From JAWXVE01 sp044425555 (GTDB taxonomy: Bacteria > Bacillota > Clostridia > Lachnospirales > Lachnospiraceae), in assembly GCA_044425555.1 (NCBI GenBank), contig JAWXVF010000001.1, forward strand, positions 1 through 56,777: a DNA stretch of 56,777 nucleotides, read 5' to 3'. Shown here piece by piece: positions 50,992 to 56,777 of the stretch. The notes under the pieces were generated by a model. That model had not been told where the DNA came from. It worked only from the letters and a program-made list of their open reading frames with translations, and did not search any database. The position numbers and the translations under genes are program-made. Within the stretch, counting starts at the first letter, position 1; each line of letters begins with the position of its first letter.

Positions 50992-51912
50992 ATGCATTAT
51001 GAATTAGTTTTATTTGGGGTGAAAGATACAACAGAAGAAATTGTAGATTATATTGAACAAAATCTACGAAAAATTTCCTTGGTAATTACGATAGATCCTT
51101 GTGTATTAGATAAAAATCATGTGGCGGGTTATAAAGGGCTTTCTGTATTAGAAGAGTCTTATGGAATACAAGTATATGAGACAAAGTCTTATGGCTTAAA
51201 CGATGTGGAGACAAAGAAATTTTTTCATGAAAATACATTTGAAATAGGAATTTCTATGGGATGGCAACGAATTATTCCAGGGGAAGTACTAGATGCGTTT
51301 CACCATGGTATCTTTGGATTCCACGGTTCCTGTGGTTATTTACCGTATGGGCGTGGGCGTTCTCCGCTAAATTGGTCAATTATTAATGGGGATAGAAGGT
51401 TTATTTTAAATTTATTTCAATATGATGAAAATCCAGATAGTCCTAATGTATTTGCTAATGAAATGTTTGGAATTACAGAATATGATACAATACGAACATT
51501 ACAATATAAGAATATTATAGTATCAAAACGTTTGATTAAACGGTTAATAGACGCTTATGAAAAAAATAGTATTCAGATTAATAAATGTTCAAAAGATATA
51601 GATAGTTGGTATGGTAAACGAACTGCAAAAGATGGCAAGTTAGATTTTACCAAGAAAACGAGGGAGCTTTATAACTTAATTAGAGGGGTGTCGGAACCGT
51701 TTCCTGGTGCATTTGCATATTGTAAGGAGGAAAAGGTAACTATATGGGAAGCGTATCCTTTTGATGAAATGCTTGATTTTTCAGAATATCAGGTAGGAGA
51801 AGTAATTGAGAACATGGATGATTGCTTCGTTGTTAGAACAATTGATGGATCCCTTGTAATCAAGCGATATGAAGCAAATTGTGCAATTGCAGTTGGGGAT
51901 ATAATGTTATAG
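50992..51912 (+). CDS. Formyltransferase family protein (sugar N-formyltransferase-like)
   Basis: This protein of 306 residues has the methionyl-tRNA formyltransferase fold: an N-terminal folate-binding domain (about 1-180) and a C-terminal barrel (about 205-300). FGFHGSCGYLPYGRGRSP (108-125) is the catalytic loop with His111; the usual Asn two residues before His is Gly here, a change I recall in some sugar-modifying relatives. NPDSPNVF (147-154) replaces the DxGDI stretch, with Asp149 the likely catalytic acid. The length rules out the fused PseI type. Its neighbours make UDP-GalNAcA, so N-formylation of a 2-amino uronic acid is possible. Function inferred. Confidence 0.75.
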   Translation: MHYELVLFGVKDTTEEIVDYIEQNLRKISLVITIDPCVLDKNHVAGYKGLSVLEESYGIQVYETKSYGLNDVETKKFFHENTFEIGISMGWQRIIPGEVLDAFHHGIFGFHGSCGYLPYGRGRSPLNWSIINGDRRFILNLFQYDENPDSPNVFANEMFGITEYDTIRTLQYKNIIVSKRLIKRLIDAYEKNSIQINKCSKDIDSWYGKRTAKDGKLDFTKKTRELYNLIRGVSEPFPGAFAYCKEEKVTIWEAYPFDEMLDFSEYQVGEVIENMDDCFVVRTIDGSLVIKRYEANCAIAVGDIML

Positions 51913-51936
51913 AAATGGATGAGTGGAGATGGTGGT

Positions 51937-53046
51937 ATGAGTGATCTGGTACGTATTTTGCATGTATTTGGCGTGGTTAATTTAGGTGGTGCAGAGAGTC
52001 GGATTATGGATTTGTATAGAACCATTGACAGAACGAAATTTCAATTTGATTTCATGGTGCATACCACAGAACGTGGTCACTATCAAGATGAGATTGAATC
52101 AATGGGAGGCTATGTATACAATGTACCGAGATTTGTAGTATCTAATATGATCTCTTATAAGAAGGCCTGGGTTCGATTCTTTCAAGAGCATACAGAGTTT
52201 CAAGTGGTACATGGTCATATGACTAGTACTGCTTCTATCTATCTTCCGATTGCTAAGAAATCGGGTGTACCGATTACGATTGCCCATTCTAGAACTGCGG
52301 GAGTTGATGTGGGAATAAAAGGGAACATTACACACCTTATGAGGCATAACTTATGGAAAAAGTGTGATTATTGTTTGGCTTGTTCTACAGAGGCATCCTA
52401 TGCCGTATTTGGAAAAAAGCAAAGCGTGCAAGAAAAAGTCGTAATGTTACCAAACGGAATACGTACAAGGAATTATGAATATCAACCTGAAGTGGCAAAT
52501 AGAATTCGAGGGGAATTGAATTTAGATGGAAGATGGATTATTGGTCATGTAGGAAGATTTCATAATGCTAAGAATCATGAATTTTTAATCGATATTTTTA
52601 GTGAGATTAAAAAGAGGGAAGAGAAAGCTGTATTAATTCTCCTAGGAGAAGGTGCACTTATGCCTAAAATACAAGAAAAAGTACAACAACTGGCATTGGA
52701 AAAAGATGTTGTATTTCTAGGGAATCGAACACCGATTGCAGATTACTATCAAGTGATGGATTATTTTGTATTTCCGTCATTTTATGAAGGGATGCCAGGG
52801 GTAGTTGTAGAGGCGCAGTGTACTGGTCTAAGGTGTATGTTATCTGAGAATATTACCAGAGAAGTGGCAGTCACCAATGAAGTACGGTATGAGTCATTAG
52901 AAACTTCGGCTAAGGAGTGGGCAAATAAGATAATAAAGACGAAAGAGTATGAAAGACAATCTAGAGTCGATGAATTGATAGAAAAAGGGTTTGATGTAGA
53001 AAGTCAATGGGAAGTGATTCGAGAAATTTATCTTCGTGAGCAATAG
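51937..53046 (+). CDS. GT4 family glycosyltransferase (EpsF-like)
   Basis: This GT-B enzyme of 369 residues begins VRILHVFGVVNLGGAESRIMDLYR, the usual opening of EpsF-type capsule glycosyltransferases. The second domain starts IIGHVGRFHNAKNHEFLID, and FPSFYEGMPGVVVEAQ carries the E-x7-E motif. I placed the start at 51937 because GGAG lies eight bases upstream; the ATG at 51919 has no ribosome site. The donor is unknown, but HexNAc or a uronic acid is common for this group. Confidence 0.88.
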   Translation: MSDLVRILHVFGVVNLGGAESRIMDLYRTIDRTKFQFDFMVHTTERGHYQDEIESMGGYVYNVPRFVVSNMISYKKAWVRFFQEHTEFQVVHGHMTSTASIYLPIAKKSGVPITIAHSRTAGVDVGIKGNITHLMRHNLWKKCDYCLACSTEASYAVFGKKQSVQEKVVMLPNGIRTRNYEYQPEVANRIRGELNLDGRWIIGHVGRFHNAKNHEFLIDIFSEIKKREEKAVLILLGEGALMPKIQEKVQQLALEKDVVFLGNRTPIADYYQVMDYFVFPSFYEGMPGVVVEAQCTGLRCMLSENITREVAVTNEVRYESLETSAKEWANKIIKTKEYERQSRVDELIEKGFDVESQWEVIREIYLREQ

Positions 53047-53064
53047 AGAAAAAGGGTTTTATTT

Positions 53065-54222
53065 ATGGGTAGAAAGAATATTATATTGATTGTTCCAACC
53101 TTACATCAGGGTGGAATTGAGCGTATGTGTATACTGACTGCTAGATTACTGCAAACATATGCAGATGTAGTGGTAGTTATCTTTAATGAAGAGGATATAT
53201 TCTATGATGTAACGGACGTGGAAGTTGTTCCATTAGATTTAGAGAGTCGTCCTAGTAAAATAGGGAAGATAACACAGCTTACGAGGCGAATATTAGCATT
53301 GCGTAAGATTAAGAAGCAATATCAAGCAGATCTTTCTTATAGTTTTGGGGATACCGCTAATTTAGCAAATGTATTTTCTAAATCCAGCGGGGAAACGTGG
53401 TGTGGGATGCGTGCATATGGGTCGTTAAGAGATCGAAAATGCGTCTTGCTACCGTGTAAGTTGGCTGATCGAGTGATTGCTTGTAGTCATGTCATGGCAA
53501 AGGAAATAGAGCGAATGTATCCGAAGAAGGAAATTGATGTATTATATAATCCTTGTGATATGGAAATGATTGAGCAGAAAGCTAGAGAACGGATTGCAGA
53601 GTCGTATGCATTTGTATCGGATGATGTATTTACCATAATGACCATGGGGAGAGCCCATGATGTAAAAGGATATTGGCATTTGCTTAAGGCATTTTCGATT
53701 ATGAAGCGAGAGATAGTAAAGTGCCATTTGGTGTTTATTGGAGATGGGGATTTTAGCGAGTATATGCAATTGGCTACCGGGTTAGGTATTAGAGATGATG
53801 TGACGTTTGCAGGGGTGCAAGCTAATCCGTTTTCCTTATTGCACCATGGGGATCTCTACCTTCTTACGTCAGAGAGTGAAGGGTTTCCTAATGCCCTTAT
53901 AGAAGCCATGGCAGTAGGAATTCCTGTGATGTCAGTGAATTGTAAAAGTGGACCAGCGGAGATCTTATCCAAGGATTATAGATTGGTTGAAGATGATACG
54001 AAGATCTATTATGAAGAGTATGGAATCTTATTACCGACGATTAACGCTGTGAAGAACTTAGAGCCGTCTATACTAGAAGCGGAAGATCGTGTGATTGCAA
54101 CTGAGATGGTGAAGTTTTATCAGAATACAACCATGCAACAAGCATATAAATGTAAAGCAAAAGAGCGTGCAAGAACCTTCTCTAATGATACGTATGTACA
54201 TGATTTCATGGGTATGGTATAA
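53065..54222 (+). CDS. GT4 family glycosyltransferase
   Basis: This 385-residue glycosyltransferase has the GT-B fold. LIVPTLHQGGIERMCILTARLL at the N-terminus and IMTMGRAHDVKGYWHLLKAF at the second domain are typical. LTSESEGFPNALIEAMAVGIPV holds the EGFPNALIE donor site, and NCKSGPAEIL follows, a pattern common in polysaccharide GT4 proteins. It is 18 bases after the previous GT4 gene and 16 bases before the next, which suggests consecutive additions. Confidence 0.88.
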   Translation: MGRKNIILIVPTLHQGGIERMCILTARLLQTYADVVVVIFNEEDIFYDVTDVEVVPLDLESRPSKIGKITQLTRRILALRKIKKQYQADLSYSFGDTANLANVFSKSSGETWCGMRAYGSLRDRKCVLLPCKLADRVIACSHVMAKEIERMYPKKEIDVLYNPCDMEMIEQKARERIAESYAFVSDDVFTIMTMGRAHDVKGYWHLLKAFSIMKREIVKCHLVFIGDGDFSEYMQLATGLGIRDDVTFAGVQANPFSLLHHGDLYLLTSESEGFPNALIEAMAVGIPVMSVNCKSGPAEILSKDYRLVEDDTKIYYEEYGILLPTINAVKNLEPSILEAEDRVIATEMVKFYQNTTMQQAYKCKAKERARTFSNDTYVHDFMGMV

Positions 54223-54238
54223 TAAAAAGGATATGTTT

Positions 54239-55339
54239 ATGAGAAAAATAATGTTTCACCTAAATTGCCTTGAACAAGGTGGTGCAGAGAGAGTAGTTAC
54301 GAATTTAGCAAGACAATTTAAAGAAGCTGGCAATGATGTGATCATAGCTACAGAGTGGGAAGCGGAGAATGAATTTGTTTTAGCAGAGGGAATTAGAAGA
54401 ATTCATGCAGGTTTGCAAGAAGCAGATGCGAACTCTAATCGAATTATAAAATATTTTAAACGAATTCAATACTTAAAAGAGTTGATTCAAGAGGAACAGC
54501 CAGATATTGTAATTGCTTTTGCTATTAAAGCAAATTACCGAGCGGTAATGGCAACGATGAGATTAAAAGTCCCTGTTCTTATTTCTATTCGAACGAATCC
54601 AATAGGTCACTATGATGATGTAATAAGTCGTATTATGGTACCCCTGTTTTTCAATCGTGCAGATGGGGTTGTATTCCAAACGACAGGACAGAAAGCATTC
54701 TTTACAAAGAAAATGCAACAACATTCAAGAATTATATTAAACCCAATTAATCCGAAATATATTGGAAGAAAACAAGTAGAGCAACGAACCAAAGAAATTG
54801 TACATGCGGGACGATTGGTGGATTTCAAGAATCAAGTGATGTTGATTGAAGGGTTTGCAAGGTTATATAAGAAGTATCCAGAGTACACGTTGAAGCTGTA
54901 TGGTGGAGACTCAGGAGATGGAACGAAAGAAAAATTGCTAAAGGCCATTGAAAACCATCGATTAGAGCAGGTTGTAACATTAATGGGTGCAAGTGATACC
55001 CTAGAACGAAATTTAGAAACTGGTGCATTCTTCGTATTTACATCAGATTGGGAAGGGTTGCCTAATGCATTAATGGAAGCAATGGCATTAGGTCTGCCAG
55101 TGATTGCAACGGATTGCCCCTGTGGGGGACCTAATACGGTTATGACACATAAAGAGGATGGTTATCTTATCCCCATTAAAGATAGAGAGAGTTTAGTGAA
55201 TGCAATGGAATACTTTGTTCAGAATCCTGAAATAGTTAATGAATACGGGGTGAAGGCTAGAGGCATTAGTGAAATTGCAAATGCAACTGCGATTTATGAG
55301 CAGTGGAATGAGTATGTAGAGGAACTTTGCACTAAATAG
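54239..55339 (+). CDS. GT4 family glycosyltransferase
   Basis: This 366-residue GT-B enzyme begins MRKIMFHLNCLEQGGAERVV and has IVHAGRLVDFKNQVMLIEGF at the second domain. FTSDWEGLPNALMEAMALGLPV carries the EGLPNALME donor site, and DCPCGGPNTVM follows; this is typical of GalNAc-type GT4 enzymes in PglH-like groups, though the substrate is not proven. The ATG at 54239 has AAAAAGG eight bases upstream; the ATG at 54233 is too close to that site. Confidence 0.88.
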   Translation: MRKIMFHLNCLEQGGAERVVTNLARQFKEAGNDVIIATEWEAENEFVLAEGIRRIHAGLQEADANSNRIIKYFKRIQYLKELIQEEQPDIVIAFAIKANYRAVMATMRLKVPVLISIRTNPIGHYDDVISRIMVPLFFNRADGVVFQTTGQKAFFTKKMQQHSRIILNPINPKYIGRKQVEQRTKEIVHAGRLVDFKNQVMLIEGFARLYKKYPEYTLKLYGGDSGDGTKEKLLKAIENHRLEQVVTLMGASDTLERNLETGAFFVFTSDWEGLPNALMEAMALGLPVIATDCPCGGPNTVMTHKEDGYLIPIKDRESLVNAMEYFVQNPEIVNEYGVKARGISEIANATAIYEQWNEYVEELCTK

Positions 55340-55349
55340 AGGAGAATAG

Positions 55350-56102
55350 ATGTTTTCATATGATAGTTATAGAAAGATAATTGAATTAATTCAAAAGAGT
55401 GGGAGACAAGCTACGTACCAAGAAGCCGATGAGCAAGATGATTTTATTATAATGCGTCATGATGTTGAATTTAGCGTGGAGCGCGCCTATGATTTAGCTA
55501 GATTAGAACAATCTATGGGATTCACATCGGCTTACTTCTTTCAGTGGACGAATAATTCCTATAACCTATTATCGAAACCCAATATAGAGATGATTCATAA
55601 GATGAATGATGAGGGGCATACCATTGGGCTTCATTATGCTTTGAATGGCTTAGAGGATATGAATGAGGTGCGTAAGCGAATTAAACTAGAAGTCGTAGCT
55701 CTTAGTAGTTTACTAGAGTTTGATATTGATGCGTTTTCGATTCATCGTCCATCCAAAGAAGTACTTGCAGAAAATCTTACGATACCAGGTGTTATTAATG
55801 CGTATGATAAGAGATTCTTCACGTTTGCAGATGCTGTAGATGAGAATACCAAGTTAGAGATTAAATATTTATCGGATGCACAACATAAATGGAGTTATGG
55901 ATATCCAGATGAGGAGACGATTGCATCCAATCGTAAGATTCAGATTCTGACACATCCTTATTCGTGGACGGAACAAGGATATGATAATGCTGCTAATTTT
56001 CAAACATTATTAGAAGAGAAACATCAGGAAATAATTGATACTATTAATAATGAGTGTAAACATTTTGCAAGTGTGAAGGGTGAAATGCGGTTGTATAAAT
56101 AA
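55350..56102 (+). CDS. Polysaccharide deacetylase-like (NodB-fold) protein
   Basis: This 250-residue cytoplasmic protein resembles divergent polysaccharide deacetylases. IMRHDVEFS (34-42) supplies His37-Asp38, GLHYALNG (93-100) gives His95, and SIHRPS (130-135) holds the His-Arg-Pro motif; these are the metal-binding positions of the NodB fold. No signal peptide is present, so it would act on nucleotide- or lipid-linked sugars inside the cell. Such proteins occur beside AsnB-type amidotransferases in O-antigen loci (WbmS-like is the name I recall). Removing an N-acetyl group from the GalNAcA residue before formylation is a reasonable inference. Confidence 0.65.
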   Translation: MFSYDSYRKIIELIQKSGRQATYQEADEQDDFIIMRHDVEFSVERAYDLARLEQSMGFTSAYFFQWTNNSYNLLSKPNIEMIHKMNDEGHTIGLHYALNGLEDMNEVRKRIKLEVVALSSLLEFDIDAFSIHRPSKEVLAENLTIPGVINAYDKRFFTFADAVDENTKLEIKYLSDAQHKWSYGYPDEETIASNRKIQILTHPYSWTEQGYDNAANFQTLLEEKHQEIIDTINNECKHFASVKGEMRLYK

Positions 56103-56124
56103 TCAGAAGGGAGGATCTGGCTAG

Positions 56125-56777
56125 ATGTGTGGTATCTGTGGATTCGTTGCAAAAGACAACATAACGGTAGAACAATTAAAAGAAATGAATGATACCATGT
56201 ATCATAGAGGTCCAAATGATAGTGGGGCAGAAATCTATGGGTGTAGAGATGGGTACACACTAGGGTTAGCCCAAAGAAGACTTTCTATTCTAGATTTGTC
56301 ATCATTGGGGCACCAGCCAATGCATTCGCCAAATGGTAGAGTTAGCATTGTGTACAATGGAGAATGCTATAATTTCCTTGAATTACGAGAAGAATTAAGT
56401 GATTATACATTTCTATCTCATTGTGATACAGAAGTGATTATTGCCGCGTATTTAAAATGGGGAATTGATTGTGTGAGCAAGTTAAAGGGAATGTTTGCAA
56501 TTGCAATTTATGACAGAGAACTAGAGAGACTATATTTAGTGCGAGACCGAATTGGCAAGAAACCATTGTATTATTGGTATGAAGACTCTAATCTTGTATT
56601 TGCATCAGAACTAAAGCCGATTATGAAAACACCAGGTTTTCAGGGAACAATCAATCGTGATGTGATTAAACAGTATCTATATCAATTGTATATTCAAGCA
56701 CCTAATACAATCTATGAACACGTTTATAAGTTAGAGCCAGGTAGTATCCTTACATTTCAAAAAGGAACGGTAAATAT
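56125..56777 (+). CDS. AsnB-type glutamine amidotransferase, N-terminal part
   Basis: The gene starts at 56125 after GGGAGG and runs off the right edge with no stop. The first 217 residues show a class II glutamine amidotransferase domain: MCGICGFVAKD, with Cys2 as the nucleophile, MYHRGPNDSG, LGLAQRRLSILDLS, VYNGECYN and VRDRIGKKPLYY. In O-antigen loci such enzymes (for example WbpS and WbmI) turn uronic acids into uronamides. Its position after a UDP-GalNAcA module fits that role better than asparagine synthesis, though the synthase domain is not visible. Confidence 0.88.
   Translation, partial: MCGICGFVAKDNITVEQLKEMNDTMYHRGPNDSGAEIYGCRDGYTLGLAQRRLSILDLSSLGHQPMHSPNGRVSIVYNGECYNFLELREELSDYTFLSHCDTEVIIAAYLKWGIDCVSKLKGMFAIAIYDRELERLYLVRDRIGKKPLYYWYEDSNLVFASELKPIMKTPGFQGTINRDVIKQYLYQLYIQAPNTIYEHVYKLEPGSILTFQKGTVN

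Noticed and set aside
1..56777. CRISPR arrays, insertion sequences, att sites, rRNA genes
   Set aside because: I saw no regular spaced repeats, transposase or integrase frames, terminal repeats or rRNA sequence on either strand.

Overview
The window is AT-rich and reads as a chromosomal segment of an anaerobic, endospore-forming Firmicute, most likely of the Lachnospiraceae/Clostridia. The reasons are a Spo0A-type DNA-binding protein, FtsH and tRNA-Tyr housekeeping context, purine-rich Shine-Dalgarno sequences, frequent GTG/TTG starts, and Gram-positive style polysaccharide genes (EpsG-like polymerase, YveK/Wzz-like copolymerase, GtrA proteins). The species call is inference; no search was possible.

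Layout. 1-774: the 3' end of ftsH, a tRNA-Tyr with its own promoter, and a probably bidirectional terminator. 829-2203 (minus strand): a DUF212/YuiD-type membrane protein and an AraC-family regulator. From 2349 to the right edge every gene is on the plus strand and almost all are packed or overlapping, forming a very large surface-glycan locus. 2349-5420: GDP-L-fucose synthesis (gmd, fcl, manC). 5641-6015: a receiver-less Spo0A DNA-binding domain in what looks like its own transcription unit. 6132-22627: a lipid-linked glycan assembly block with a PseI-formyltransferase fusion, PseG, a WcaJ-like initiating transferase, a copolymerase, an EpsG-type polymerase, several glycosyltransferases, a sialyltransferase-like (GT52/polyST-like) enzyme, a PglK-like ABC flippase and a metallophosphoesterase. 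22635-27860: PseF, a membrane-anchored SGNH hydrolase, PseC, a radical SAM/SPASM protein and PseB. 27919-44815: an acyltransferase, WecE, two GtrA proteins, GtrB-like transferases, four large GT-C-like or uncharacterised membrane proteins, and an O-antigen-ligase-like protein, with a WbpM/PglF-type dehydratase inside. 44812-48619: bacillosamine-type genes (PglE, PglC, PglD, PglA-like) interrupted by an internally deleted AAA-ATPase-like/DUF1703 remnant. 48616-56777: a UDP-GalNAcA module (TviB/WbpO and TviC/WbpP types), a formyltransferase, three GT4 enzymes, a deacetylase-like protein and the start of an AsnB-type amidotransferase, cut by the window edge.

How the genes fit together. The locus encodes or completes at least five activated sugars: GDP-L-fucose, CMP-pseudaminic acid, a UDP-4-amino-4,6-dideoxy-GlcNAc (bacillosamine-type) sugar, dTDP-Fuc4N, and UDP-GalNAcA. 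Two initiating phosphoglycosyltransferases (WcaJ-type and PglC-type) and two export/polymerisation styles suggest more than one lipid-linked glycan. The most unusual feature is the pseudaminate pathway: PseB, PseC, PseG, PseI and PseF are all present, but no PseH acetyltransferase is visible, while PseI carries a C-terminal formyltransferase domain. I infer an N-formylated pseudaminic acid, delivered by the sialyltransferase-like enzyme. The sequence contains one scaffold gap (10 N at 13202-13211) that splits one glycosyltransferase artificially. No gene-free stretch exceeds 300 bases.
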